Below the pieces are notes generated by a model. That model had not been told where the DNA came from. It did no database searches and worked only from the letters and a program-made list of their open reading frames with translations. The position numbers were made by a program, and so were the translations under genes. 64,000 nucleotides of DNA, from positions 3,100,001 through 3,164,000 of the forward strand of contig NZ_CP108025.1 of assembly GCF_041435095.1 (NCBI RefSeq), written 5' to 3'. Below are positions 1 to 8,418 of the stretch, one piece after another; the stretch's first letter is position 1, and each line of letters begins with the position of its first letter. This DNA is from Kitasatospora sp. NBC_00315. GTDB taxonomy: Bacteria; Actinomycetota; Actinomycetes; Streptomycetales; Streptomycetaceae.

Positions 1-586
1 CGTGGGTGTGCGCCTCGACGCCCACCGTGACCCGGATCAGCACCGCCTGGCGCACACCCTGGCCGGCGGCGATCGCGGCCAGCCGGGCGATCTCCGCGTA
101 GGAGTCGACCACGATGTGGCCCACGCCGGTCTTGACCGCGTGCTCCAGTTCGTCCGAGGACTTGTTGTTGCCGTGCAGCGCGATCCGCTCGGCCGGCATC
201 CCGGCGGCGAGCGCCACCGCCAGCTCGCCCTGGCTGCACACGTCGAGGTTGAGCCCCTCCTCGTGCAGCCAGCGCACGACCGCCTTGGAGAGGAACGCCT
301 TGCCCGCGTAGTACACGTCCGCGCCCTCGCCGAAGGCGTCCCGCCAGGCGCGGGCACGGCTGCGGAAGTCGTCCTCGTCCAGCACGTACGCCGGGGTGCC
401 GTACTCGGCGGCCAGCGACTTCACGTCCAGCCCGCCGACGGTGGCCACACCCTCGGCGTCGCGGGCGACCGTACGGGACCACACCTTGGGATCGAGGACG
501 TTCAGGTCGCTCGGCGGGGCCTGGTAGTGGCCCTCGGGCAGCACGTCGCCGTGGCGCGGGCCTGCGGGGTGGGCGGAGCGGCTCAT
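1..586 (-). CDS. lysA: Diaminopimelate decarboxylase, N-terminal part (cut by window edge)
   Basis: PLP-dependent decarboxylase converting meso-diaminopimelate to lysine, the last step of lysine biosynthesis (cytoplasm). The ATG at 584-586 opens a frame that reads through to base 1 without a stop, giving about 195 residues. The conserved YYAGKAF segment holds the Schiff-base lysine at about residue 96, followed by a typical barrel segment (LDVCSQGEL, then the HGNNKS motif). Upstream is a gap of about 100 bp to argS, which is on the same strand, and a strong hairpin sits in that gap. The order argS then lysA is familiar from streptomycetes, where homoserine-pathway genes usually follow; that part lies outside. 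The C-terminal catalytic domain is missing only because the window ends. Confidence 0.95.
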   Translation of the reverse strand, partial: MSRSAHPAGPRHGDVLPEGHYQAPPSDLNVLDPKVWSRTVARDAEGVATVGGLDVKSLAAEYGTPAYVLDEDDFRSRARAWRDAFGEGADVYYAGKAFLSKAVVRWLHEEGLNLDVCSQGELAVALAAGMPAERIALHGNNKSSDELEHAVKTGVGHIVVDSYAEIARLAAIAAGQGVRQAVLIRVTVGVEAHTH

Positions 587-634
587 TTCCTCATCCTCAT
601 GTGACTGGCTGGTGGAGGCGCTGGGCTATGGAAA

Positions 635-671
635 GGGGCGGCGACGGTCGTGGACCGACCGTCACCGCCCC
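635..671 (-). terminator. Terminator of argS
   Basis: Inverted repeat GGGGCGG-c-GACGGTCG / CGACCGTC-a-CCGCCCC: 15 paired bases, one mismatch, a 5-base loop. It lies 20 bp past the argS stop and ahead of lysA, so it should separate the two transcripts. Confidence 0.75.
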
Positions 672-690
672 GTCGTCGCGTCGGGGGCGG

Positions 691-2352
691 TTACATCCGC
701 TCGGGGGCTGTCACGCCGAGCAGCGTGAGGCCGTTGGCGACGACCGTCCGTGCGGCCTCCACCAGCCAGAGACGGGCACGGTGCGTGTCCGTCGTCTCCT
801 CGTCGCCCTTGGGCAGGAAGATGCAGTTGTCGTACAGGCGGTGGTAGACACCCGCCACGTCCTCCAGGTAGCGCGCCACGTGGTGCGGCTCGCGCGTCTG
901 GCCGGCCTTGGCCAGGATCCGCGGGAACTCGCCGAGCGCGCCGAGCATGTCGCTCTCCCACTGGGTGGCGAGCAGCTCGGGTTTGAAGTCCTCGGCCGTG
1001 CCCTTGTCGACGCCCAGCTCCTTGGCCTTGCGGGCCACGCCGCACATCCGGGTGTGCGCGTACTGGACGTAGTAGACCGGGTTCTCGTTGCTCTGGCTGG
1101 TCAGCACGTTGATGTCGAGCGTGATGGTGGAGTCGGTGGAGGAGCGGGCCAGGGTGTAGCGGGCCGCGTCCACCCCGATCCAGTCCACGACGTCGTCGAT
1201 GGTGATGATGTTGCCGGCCCGCTTGGACATGCGGACCTCCTCACCGTCACGCAGCATCTTGACGAACTGGCCGATCTTGACCTCGATGTTGCGGTCCATG
1301 TCGTCACCCGCGCAGGCCGCGATGGCCTTGAGCCGGTTGACGTAGCCGTGGTGGTCGGCGCCGAGCATGTAGACCGAGACCTCGCTGCCGCGGTCCCGCT
1401 TGCTCAGGTAGTAGGCGGCGTCGGCGGCGAAGTAGGTCGTCTCGCCGTCGGCCTTGATCAGGACGCGGTCCTTGTCGTCGCCGAAGTCGGTGGTGCGCAG
1501 CCAGATCGCGCCGTCCCGGTCGAAGACGTGGCCCTGCTCGCGCAGCCGCCCGATCGCCTCCTCCACCGCTCCGGAGTCGTGCAGCGACCTCTCCGAGAAC
1601 CAGGTGTCGAAGTGCGTGCCGAACTCGGCCATCGAGCGCTGGATCTCGGCGACCATCAGCTTGAGGCCCTCGACCCGGAAGGTCTCCAGCTGCTCCTCGA
1701 CCGGCAGGTCGAGCACGCCGGGGATGCCGGCCACCAGGGCCTTGGCGATCTCCACGATGTACTCGCCGACGTAGCCGTCCTCGGGCGCGGGCCGGCCGTT
1801 GGCGGCGGCCTGCAGCGAGGCGGCGAACTTGGAGATCTGCACACCGGCGTCGTTGAGGTAGTACTCGGTGGTGACGTCGGCGCCGGTGGCCTTGAGGACG
1901 CGGGCGAGCGAGTCGCCGACGGCCGCCCAGCGGACGCCGCCGATGTGGATCGGGCCGGTCGGGTTGGCCGACACGAACTCCAGGTTGATCTTCAGGCCCT
2001 TGAGCGCCTCGTTGCGGCCGTACGCGGCGCCCGCCTCGACGATCGTGCGGGCCAGCTCGCCCTGGGTGGCGGCGTCGAAGGTGACGTTCAGGAAGCCCGG
2101 GCCGGCGATGTCGACCTTGGCGACCCCGGGCAGCTCTCGCAGGCGGGCGGCGACCAGTTCGGCGACGGCTCGCGGCGGCTTGCCGGCCGGCTTCGCGAGC
2201 TGGAGGGCCACGTTGGTGGCGTAGTCGCCGTGGTCCCTGTTCTTGGGCCGCTCGACGGTCACGTGCTCGGGCACGGCGACGGTCAGCTCGCCCGCCTCGA
2301 CGGCGGTGCGCACTGCGGCCTGGACTGCCTGGGAAAGCTCTGCGGGTGTCAC
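691..2352 (-). CDS. argS: Arginyl-tRNA synthetase
   Basis: Class I aminoacyl-tRNA synthetase charging tRNA-Arg. The 553-residue product matches the family length. The HIGH-type signature reads HIGG at residues 136-139 (after SANPTGP) and the KMSKS-type signature reads RMSK at 374-377. The N-terminal Add1-like domain covers about residues 1-110 and the DALR-type anticodon-binding helices are at the C-terminus. I chose the GTG at 2352 because the protein alignment begins at TPAELSQ and a TACGCT -10 box lies exactly 7 bp upstream, so the mRNA is probably leaderless; the frame stays open upstream but that stretch is low-complexity. A tRNA-Arg gene lies about 0.8 kb away, probably by chance. Confidence 0.95.
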   Translation of the reverse strand: MTPAELSQAVQAAVRTAVEAGELTVAVPEHVTVERPKNRDHGDYATNVALQLAKPAGKPPRAVAELVAARLRELPGVAKVDIAGPGFLNVTFDAATQGELARTIVEAGAAYGRNEALKGLKINLEFVSANPTGPIHIGGVRWAAVGDSLARVLKATGADVTTEYYLNDAGVQISKFAASLQAAANGRPAPEDGYVGEYIVEIAKALVAGIPGVLDLPVEEQLETFRVEGLKLMVAEIQRSMAEFGTHFDTWFSERSLHDSGAVEEAIGRLREQGHVFDRDGAIWLRTTDFGDDKDRVLIKADGETTYFAADAAYYLSKRDRGSEVSVYMLGADHHGYVNRLKAIAACAGDDMDRNIEVKIGQFVKMLRDGEEVRMSKRAGNIITIDDVVDWIGVDAARYTLARSSTDSTITLDINVLTSQSNENPVYYVQYAHTRMCGVARKAKELGVDKGTAEDFKPELLATQWESDMLGALGEFPRILAKAGQTREPHHVARYLEDVAGVYHRLYDNCIFLPKGDEETTDTHRARLWLVEAARTVVANGLTLLGVTAPERM

Positions 2353-2359
2353 GACGCCA

Positions 2360-2365
2360 AGCGTA
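2360..2365 (-). promoter_or_regulatory. -10 box of leaderless argS promoter
   Basis: TACGCT on the minus strand, ending 7 bp before the GTG of argS; no Shine-Dalgarno sequence is present. No convincing -35 box is visible. Confidence 0.45.
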
Positions 2366-2494
2366 GGCGAGAGGGGGCACCCGGCCGCCACCCGGTTTAC
2401 CCGTTGAGACGCCGGTCGGCGGTGGGCCCCGCACGCCCCACGGGCAGCCGACCGGCACGCCGTTGACCCTCCGGGCCGTCGGGAGGGCCGACCG

Positions 2495-3010
2495 TCAACC
2501 CCGATCCGTTCGCTGAGAGCGGAAATCTCCCGGGCCACCGAAGGGTTTGCCGAGCCGGCCGCCCCCCGTCGCTCCGCCGAGCCCTACGCCGTCACCGAAG
2601 CCGAACGCGAAGCCCGACGCGCGCTCGCCGCCGGTGCGCAGCGCCATCAGCCGGTGCACCAGCGCCACCAGATCGGCCGGGTCGAACGGCTTGCCGAGAT
2701 ACCCGTCCACCCCGACCGACTCGCCGCGGTCCAGATCCGCCGGGGTGCAGGCGCTCACGATGGCGATCGGCAGCCGACTGGTCGCCGGAGCGGCCCGCAG
2801 CCGGGCCGCCGTCCGCAGGCCGTCCAGCCGCGGCATCATCACGTCGAGGGTCACGACGTCCGGGTCCACCCGGCGGACCACCTCCAGGCATTCGGCGCCG
2901 TCGGCGGCAGTCACCACCTCGAAGCCCTCCAGCTCCAGGTTGACTCTGATCAGCTGGCGGATCACCTCGCTGTCGTCCACCACGAGGACCCGCCCGGACA
3001 CTCCAGACAC
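2495..3010 (-). CDS. Stand-alone receiver-domain response regulator
   Basis: A CheY-like receiver domain spans about residues 7-125: acidic pair D12/D13, phospho-acceptor D56 in TLDVMMP, and conserved K107 in GKPFD. No output domain follows; the last 45 residues are a Gly/Phe-rich tail (FAFGFGDG). The gene therefore encodes a phosphorylation-dependent partner protein rather than a DNA-binding regulator. No histidine kinase lies next to it, so the cognate kinase is unknown. Start is a GTG (VSGVSG); an internal GTG six residues before the domain is an alternative. It is transcribed away from the tRNA gene. Confidence 0.88.
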   Translation of the reverse strand: MSGVSGRVLVVDDSEVIRQLIRVNLELEGFEVVTAADGAECLEVVRRVDPDVVTLDVMMPRLDGLRTAARLRAAPATSRLPIAIVSACTPADLDRGESVGVDGYLGKPFDPADLVALVHRLMALRTGGERASGFAFGFGDGVGLGGATGGGRLGKPFGGPGDFRSQRTDRG

Positions 3011-3171
3011 CTCACCGAGGGTAGCCGCGCCCCCACCGCGCCGTCCGGCCTTTGCGCACTTCCGTCCACCCGCGCGGGACCGCTCGCGACGCGGCCGTCA
3101 AAACCCGTGCACGGACAGCGCCGACGGCCTGGTAATGTTCTCCACGTCGCAGCAGGATCGCGACAGAGCAG

Positions 3172-3243
3172 GCCCCCGTAGCTCAGGGGATAGAGCACCG
3201 CCCTCCGGAGGCGGGTGCGTAGGTTCGAATCCTACCGGGGGCA
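3172..3243 (+). tRNA. tRNA-Arg (anticodon CCG)
   Basis: Folds as a complete cloverleaf: acceptor GCCCCCG/CGGGGGC, D-arm GCTC..GAGC, anticodon arm CCGCC-CTCCGGA-GGCGG with anticodon CCG, and T-arm GTAGG-TTCGAAT-CCTAC. The discriminator base is A. The 3' CCA is not encoded. It reads the CGG codon, common in this GC-rich genome. Confidence 0.97.
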
Positions 3244-3258
3244 CTTCGCGAGAAGTGC
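3241..3258 (+). terminator. Hairpin overlapping the tRNA 3' end
   Basis: GCACTTC-GCGA-GAAGTGC: a perfect 7-bp stem closed by a GNRA-type GCGA loop. It begins within the last three bases of the tRNA, so it could act in transcript release or 3'-end processing. There is no T tract. Confidence 0.45.
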
Positions 3259-3262
3259 TGAA

Positions 3263-3303
3263 GAGGCCCAGGTCAGCGGTTAGTTACCGCCAGCCTGGGC
3301 CTT
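3263..3303. terminator. Bidirectional terminator between tRNA-Arg and the protease gene
   Basis: Stem GGCCCAGG/CCTGGGCC (extendable by A-T and G-T pairs) encloses a smaller hairpin GCGGT/ACCGC. It lies downstream of the rightward tRNA and of the leftward protease gene. Confidence 0.7.
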
Positions 3304-3412
3304 CGTCATGTGCGGGGACGGGCGGTGCCCGTTGACGCTCGCGCGCCCGGCGGCGGCCGTGCCCCTCACGTCCGGGCGCGGTTCGGGGGCACGGGCTTGG
3401 ACCGACGGGGCG

Positions 3413-4369
3413 TCAGGACGCCTCGGCCACGGCGGTTGCGTACAGGCTCGCGATGGTGTGGTCGAAATAGGAGCTGTAGGAGACGTCCGGGCTGTTCCCG
3501 CCCTCCTGGTAGCCGCCGATCAGGCCGATGACCGCACCGGTGGTTGTGCTGACCCAGGGGCCGCCGCTGGTGCCGCCGGGGAACGCGGGGCAGTCGATCA
3601 CGCGCTGGTAGGTGTCCTGGCGGCCGGTGGAGTTCACGCAGACGATCGGGGTGTCGTCGGAGCTCGCGTAGCCGAACAGCCGGACCTCCGCGGTGAAGGT
3701 CTCGTCGGTGCCCAGGGGATGGGAGCCGACGACGTCCTCGATCTCGCGGCCGCCGGACGGGGCGACCTCCAGGATCGCGAAGTCCTCGTCCGGGTCCTTC
3801 TGCTGGTCCCAGCCGGTCGTGGTGTGCACCCCGGTGACCTTCCAGGTCCCGTACGGGGCCGAGCCCTCGCGGTAGCCGGGGACGAAGGTGGTGTTGCCCG
3901 AGCTGCTCAGGCAGTGGGCCGCGGTGAGCAGCAGGTTCCTGGTCGGGCTGTGGACCACGCTGGCGGTGCAGAAGTGCTTGCCGGTCGACACGGCGCCGCT
4001 GAACAGGGCGCCCACCTTGGCGGACTCGGCGTCGGCCGGGGCGTCCTGGGTGACACCGAGACGGACGCTCGCGCTGGGGCTCGCGGCGGCCCTGGCCGTG
4101 GCGGTCGGCGAGTCCGAGGACGCGGGCGAGGACGCGGGCGAGGCCGACGGTGGATCGGCGGCCCCGGCCGGGTCCGCGGAGGCCGTGAGCGCCGGATCCG
4201 CCCCGGCCCCCGCCACCAGGTCGGCGGACGAGGACGGGGCGGCGGGGTTCCGCGCGGTCAGGGCGTGGGCCCCGGTCAGGACGGCGACCACGGCCAGGGC
4301 GGCGCAGGTCGTCAGGACGGCCGGACGCAGGATTCGGCGACGACGTGGTGTACGGCGGTGGTGGGCCAT
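3413..4369 (-). CDS. Secreted trypsin-like serine protease
   Basis: An S1-fold endopeptidase of 318 residues, exported. The N-terminus is a Sec or Tat-like signal: Arg-rich residues 3-15, then a hydrophobic core at 17-34. Residues 40-105 form an Ala/Ser/Pro-rich linker. The catalytic triad is visible: H152 in LLTAAHC, D196 in DEDFAIL and S268 in GGTSGGPW. Cysteines at 134/153 and 244/260 could form disulphides. AGGAGG lies 7 bp before the ATG. It has its own promoter region and no obvious operon partner. Substrate is unknown; the overall type resembles V8/glutamyl-endopeptidase-like streptomycete proteases. Confidence 0.9.
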   Translation of the reverse strand: MAHHRRTPRRRRILRPAVLTTCAALAVVAVLTGAHALTARNPAAPSSSADLVAGAGADPALTASADPAGAADPPSASPASSPASSDSPTATARAAASPSASVRLGVTQDAPADAESAKVGALFSGAVSTGKHFCTASVVHSPTRNLLLTAAHCLSSSGNTTFVPGYREGSAPYGTWKVTGVHTTTGWDQQKDPDEDFAILEVAPSGGREIEDVVGSHPLGTDETFTAEVRLFGYASSDDTPIVCVNSTGRQDTYQRVIDCPAFPGGTSGGPWVSTTTGAVIGLIGGYQEGGNSPDVSYSSYFDHTIASLYATAVAEAS

Positions 4370-4613
4370 ACCGTTCCTCCTGCCCCGGCGACGGTTTGTC
4401 TACCGTCCGACTATGGGCCGCGGAGCTGGGAGCTCGGTGATCCTGGGCTGGGAGGCGGATGAGAATCCCCCGGGCCGCCCGACCGGTGCGCCCCGCGCGG
4501 CCCCGTCGGGCTGCCCGACCGGGGTGTACCGGGCCGACCACGGCGCGCGAGGTACGCCCGCACTCCGGCCGCCGGTGGTGGCCGGCGGCCGGCGGTCCGG
4601 ACGGCGGGCGCCG

Positions 4614-6254
4614 TCAGGACTCCGATCTCAGCGAGTCGGACCGCCGGACGGCCAGCACGTCGGCGTTCGCGTCGGCGTCCGTCCTCGGGGGCTCGGCGGA
4701 CTGCGCCTCGGAGGTCGCCGCCGCGCTCCGGCCGACACCGGCGGTCGCGGTCGCGGTCGCCGCCGCTGCCTTCTCGTCGTTCGTCGCCGGGTGGCCGGTG
4801 GCCTCGCCGGGCGCCGGGCGGTGGTTGATCATCAGGAACGCGATCAGCGCCGCCACCACCAGGATGACCATCGCCACCGTCGTGGCGACCGCGTAGCCGT
4901 GCACCGCGCCCTTCGCCTGGACCAGCGGGTCGGAGGCCACCCGGGAGGCCAGGTAGGTCGCGGTCACACTGGCCGCGATGGTGTTGAGCAGCGCGGTGCC
5001 GAGCGAGCCGCCCACCTGCTGGGCCGAGTTGATGGTGGCCGCGGCCGCACCCGCCTCGTTCGGCGCCACCCCGAGGGTGGCCAGGCTCATCGAGGGCATG
5101 AAGATCATGCCCATCCCGAGTCCGAGCAGTATCAGGCCGGGCAGCACCGTGGTCACGTAGGAGCTGCCGATGTTCAGCTGGGTCAGCACGGCCAGGCCGC
5201 CGGCGGCCAGCAGCAGGCCCGGAGTGATCAGGTTGCGGGACGGCACTCTGGTCATCAGCCGCGCCGCGATGCCGGTGGAACTCAGGACGATGGCCACTGT
5301 CATCGGCAGGAAGGAGACACCGGTCAGCACCGGCGAGTAGCCCTTGATCACCTGTAGGTAGTAGGTCAGGAACAGGAAGACGCCGAACAGGCCGATCATG
5401 GCCAGGCCCACCGACAGCGCCCCGCCACCGCGGTTGCGCTCGCCCACGATGTGCAGCGGCAGCAGGGGATGGGTGGTGTGCTTCTCGACCAGCACGAAGG
5501 CGAGGAGCAGCAGCACGCCGAGGATGAGCGAGCCCAGCACCAGCCAGTCGATCCAGCCCCGGTTCACGGCCTCGGAGGTGCCGTACACGATGGCGAGCAG
5601 ACCGCCGCAGCCCAGGAAGGCTCCGGGCAGGTCGAGTCTCACCCGGCGGCCCTTGGCGATGTGGTCGGAGGTGAGCACGTAGAAGGCCGCGAAGGCGGTC
5701 ACGATGGCGATCGGCGTGTTGACGAAGAGGCACCAGCGCCAGTTCAGGTACTCGGTGAGCAGGCCGCCGGTGATCAGGCCGATCGCGGCGCCACCGCCGG
5801 CGATCGCACCGAAGATGCCGAAGGCCGTACTGCGCTCCCTCGGATCGGAGAAGGTGGTGGAGAGCAGGCCCAGGGCGGAGGGGGCGAGCAGGGCGCCGAA
5901 CGCGCCCTGGAGGGCGCGGGCCGCGAACAGCATGGTCGGGCCGCCCGCCGCACCGCCGATCGCGGAGGCCGCGGCGAAGCCGAGCAGGCCGATCACGAAG
6001 ACGCGTTTACGGCCGAAGAGGTCACCCAGTCGTCCGCCGAGCAGCAGCAGCCCGCCGAAGGCCAGCGTGTAGGCGGTGATCACCCACTGGCGGTCGGCGT
6101 CGCTGATGCCCAAGTCCTTCTGGGCCGACGGGAGGGCGATGTTCACGATGGTGATGTCGAGGACGATCATCAGCTGGGCGACGGCGATGACGGCCAGCGC
6201 CCACCAGCGGCGGGAGTCCGCCGATCGATCGCCACTCAGAGCATGAGAAGACAC
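4614..6254 (-). CDS. DHA2-family MFS drug exporter (14 TM)
   Basis: An EmrB/QacA-type proton-coupled multidrug exporter of the cytoplasmic membrane. The product of 546 residues is very hydrophobic, with the family signatures LDITIVNIALP in TM1 and GGRLGDLFGRKRVF in the loop after TM2; fourteen helices are expected. The C-terminal 60 residues are a hydrophilic Ala/Thr-rich tail. Two start modules are possible, each GGAAGG-N7-GTG: one at 6254 (used here, giving VSSHALSG) and one at 6287 (11 residues longer). A dyad and a 16-bp palindrome just upstream suggest a dedicated repressor, but no regulator gene adjoins it. Substrate cannot be read from sequence. Confidence 0.93.
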   Translation of the reverse strand: MSSHALSGDRSADSRRWWALAVIAVAQLMIVLDITIVNIALPSAQKDLGISDADRQWVITAYTLAFGGLLLLGGRLGDLFGRKRVFVIGLLGFAAASAIGGAAGGPTMLFAARALQGAFGALLAPSALGLLSTTFSDPRERSTAFGIFGAIAGGGAAIGLITGGLLTEYLNWRWCLFVNTPIAIVTAFAAFYVLTSDHIAKGRRVRLDLPGAFLGCGGLLAIVYGTSEAVNRGWIDWLVLGSLILGVLLLLAFVLVEKHTTHPLLPLHIVGERNRGGGALSVGLAMIGLFGVFLFLTYYLQVIKGYSPVLTGVSFLPMTVAIVLSSTGIAARLMTRVPSRNLITPGLLLAAGGLAVLTQLNIGSSYVTTVLPGLILLGLGMGMIFMPSMSLATLGVAPNEAGAAAATINSAQQVGGSLGTALLNTIAASVTATYLASRVASDPLVQAKGAVHGYAVATTVAMVILVVAALIAFLMINHRPAPGEATGHPATNDEKAAAATATATAGVGRSAAATSEAQSAEPPRTDADANADVLAVRRSDSLRSES

Positions 6255-6301
6255 TGGAGAGCCTTCCGGAGAGATCGGAGAGGACACGCAGTCGCCTTCC
6301 A

Positions 6302-6327
6302 GCCAAACGCCGGAACCGGCGATTGGC
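6302..6327. promoter_or_regulatory. Dyad ahead of the MFS exporter start
   Basis: GCCAA-a-CGCCGG-AA-CCGGCG-a-TTGGC: 11 paired bases with one internal mismatch. It lies directly upstream of the first SD-GTG module, so it is either an operator or an mRNA hairpin affecting ribosome access. Confidence 0.5.
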
Positions 6328-6356
6328 AAGGAAAATTGCCCCCAAATCCTCCCAAC

Positions 6357-6372
6357 TGGGACTTAAGTCCCA
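6357..6372. promoter_or_regulatory. 16-bp perfect palindrome, candidate operator
   Basis: TGGGACTTAAGTCCCA, perfectly self-complementary and AT-rich at its centre, in an otherwise GC-rich region about 70-120 bp upstream of the exporter starts. It has the form of a binding site for a dimeric repressor. Confidence 0.5.
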
Positions 6373-6429
6373 AACATCTCGTTCTTCTGTCCCGGATCGG
6401 CGGTCGCCCGCGGCGAGGGGACGGGGAGC

Positions 6430-6470
6430 CGGGGCCCGCCCCCGGTGGCCCCCGCCCCGGCCGGGCCCCG
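6430..6470 (-). terminator. Terminator-like hairpin after the DUF885 gene
   Basis: CGGGGCCCG and CGGGCCCCG arms (9 bp, perfect) around a GC-rich loop, 16 bp beyond the stop of the leftward DUF885 gene. Confidence 0.5.
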
Positions 6471-6486
6471 TCCCGCCCCGCCCCGG

Positions 6487-8199
6487 CTACAGCGCGGCCA
6501 GCTCCGCGACCAGGTCGTCCAGGCCGAGCGAGCCCTGCGACAGCGCGGCCATGTGCCAGGCCTTGAGGTCGAAGGCCTCGCCGCGCGCCTCGTGCGCCGC
6601 CTTCGCCGCCGCCCGTCCGCGCAGCCAGGCCCGCTCGCCGAGCTTGTAGCCGATCGCCTGGCCCGGCATGCCGAGGTAGCGGACCAGCTCGCTGTCCAGG
6701 AAGTCGGCGGAGAGCCCGCAGTACTGCCCGAAGAACACCCGGGCGTCGTCCGGCAGCACCGGCTCACCGGGCTTGAACGGCGAGTCGGCGGGGAAGTCCA
6801 GGCCGACGTGCATGCCGATGTCCACGATCACCCGCAGCGCCCGCATCATCTGGGCGTTGAGGTAGCCGAGCCGGTGGCCGGGCTCGGTCAGGTAACCGAG
6901 CTCGTCCATCAGACGCTCGGCGTACAGCGCCCAGCCCTCCAGGTTCGCGCTCACGCCGCCCAGGCTGACCTGGTAGGTCGACAGCCGGTCGGCGACGTAG
7001 TTCCACTGCGCCAGCTGCAGGTGGTGGCCGGGAACGCCCTCGTGGTACCAGGTCGAGACGAGGTCCCAGACCGGGAAGCGGTCCCGGCCCAGCGTCGGCA
7101 GCCAGGTGCGCCCGGGCCGCGTGAAGTCCAGCGACGGCGCCGTGTAGTACGGGGCGGCGGCGCTGCCGGCCGGGGCGAGCCGGGACTCGACCCGGGTGAC
7201 CGGCTCGGCCAGGTCGAAGTGGGTGCCCTGGAGATCGCCGATCGCCTGGTCCATCAGGCCCTGGAGAAAGTCGCGGGCGGCCTCCTCGCCCTCGATCGCC
7301 GGTCCGTGCGACTCCAGCCACTTCATGGCCTGCATCGGGGTGGAGCCGGGCAGCACCTTCTCCGCCTCGGCCCGCATCCGGGCGTCGATGTCGTGGAACT
7401 CCCGCCAGGCCCAGCCGTACGCCTCGTCCAGGTCGAGGTCGGAGCCGGTCCAGTAGCGGACCCAGCGGGCGTAGCGCTCGCGGCCGGTGGTGTCCGGCGC
7501 CCCGGCCGCGGCCGGGCCGTAGACGTCGCGCAGCCAGTCGCGCAGGTCGGCCAGGGCCTCGGCGGCGCGGACGGCGATCTCGGTCAGCCCGGTCCGCAGC
7601 CCCTCGGGGGCTCCCTCGACGAACTGCCCGAACCAGCCACCGGGGGTGTCCTGGTCCAGCCACTCGCCGAACTGGCCGATCACGGTGGTGACCTGCCGGG
7701 GCCCGGAGAGCAGCCCGCGGGCGACGCCCTCCTCCAGCGTCACGCGGTACTCGGCGAGCGCCTGCGGCAGCCGGGCGAGCCTGCGGCCGATCCGCTCCCA
7801 GTCCTCTTCGGTGGCGCTCGGCAGCAGCGTGAAGACCTCGCGCACGTTGTGCACGGGCGAGCCCAGGTTGCGGACCGCCCGCAGGTTCTCGCCCGCGTCG
7901 TGGACGGCGAGTTCGGCGGTCAGCCGCTCGCGCAGCAGCCGGGCGCAGCGGCGCTCGGCCTCGTCGGCCGAGGCTCCGGCCGCCTCGGCCGCGTCGAGCT
8001 CGGCGAGGACGCGGCGGGCGAGGTCGGCGAGGGCCTCGGTGCCGGCCGGGGAGAGGTCCGGGAGTCTGTCGTCGTCGGGGTCGAGGCCGAGGTAGACCGC
8101 GGTCAGCGGGTCGAGGTCGGCGAGGGCGCGGACGTAGTCGTCCGCGATGCGGCGGGGGGTGGTGCCGCCCTGGCGGGAGTTGATCAGTTCTTCAACCAT
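6487..8199 (-). CDS. DUF885-family predicted metallopeptidase
   Basis: A 570-residue soluble protein of the DUF885 family, which is related in fold to zincin-type carboxypeptidases. The characteristic motif YHEGVPGHHLQ (H386, E387, H392, H393) provides the expected metal-binding and catalytic residues. No signal peptide is seen, so it should be cytoplasmic. I chose the ATG at 8199 (AGGAT at suitable spacing) over an upstream in-frame start that adds 21 atypical residues. It is transcribed divergently from the TetR gene. Its substrate is not known. Confidence 0.88.
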   Translation of the reverse strand: MVEELINSRQGGTTPRRIADDYVRALADLDPLTAVYLGLDPDDDRLPDLSPAGTEALADLARRVLAELDAAEAAGASADEAERRCARLLRERLTAELAVHDAGENLRAVRNLGSPVHNVREVFTLLPSATEEDWERIGRRLARLPQALAEYRVTLEEGVARGLLSGPRQVTTVIGQFGEWLDQDTPGGWFGQFVEGAPEGLRTGLTEIAVRAAEALADLRDWLRDVYGPAAAGAPDTTGRERYARWVRYWTGSDLDLDEAYGWAWREFHDIDARMRAEAEKVLPGSTPMQAMKWLESHGPAIEGEEAARDFLQGLMDQAIGDLQGTHFDLAEPVTRVESRLAPAGSAAAPYYTAPSLDFTRPGRTWLPTLGRDRFPVWDLVSTWYHEGVPGHHLQLAQWNYVADRLSTYQVSLGGVSANLEGWALYAERLMDELGYLTEPGHRLGYLNAQMMRALRVIVDIGMHVGLDFPADSPFKPGEPVLPDDARVFFGQYCGLSADFLDSELVRYLGMPGQAIGYKLGERAWLRGRAAAKAAHEARGEAFDLKAWHMAALSQGSLGLDDLVAELAAL

Positions 8200-8405
8200 C
8201 CGGACATCCTGTCGCAGCCCGGCGCGATTGCAAGCCTCTCCGGGCAGGCTCCCGCCGACCACCCGGCGGCGCGTACCCGCCGGGCCGGGCCGGGTGGCGG
8301 GAGCGGCGTGGTGCGGGTGAGGTGACGGGCCGCGTCGCCGTCGCCGCCTCGGGGCCCTGCGGCAAGGGGCCCCGACGGTCAGGGTCGGATCGCCTGGTCC
8401 GCCGC

Positions 8406-8411
8406 TACGCT
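8406..8411 (+). promoter_or_regulatory. -10 box of leaderless tetR-like promoter
   Basis: TACGCT, 7 bp before the ATG of the TetR-family gene; no Shine-Dalgarno sequence is present. Same geometry as the argS promoter. Confidence 0.45.
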
Positions 8412-8418
8412 GACCGGC

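Noticed and set aside
601..2466. A 621-codon frame antisense to argS.
   Set aside because: argS has both class I synthetase signatures on the minus strand.
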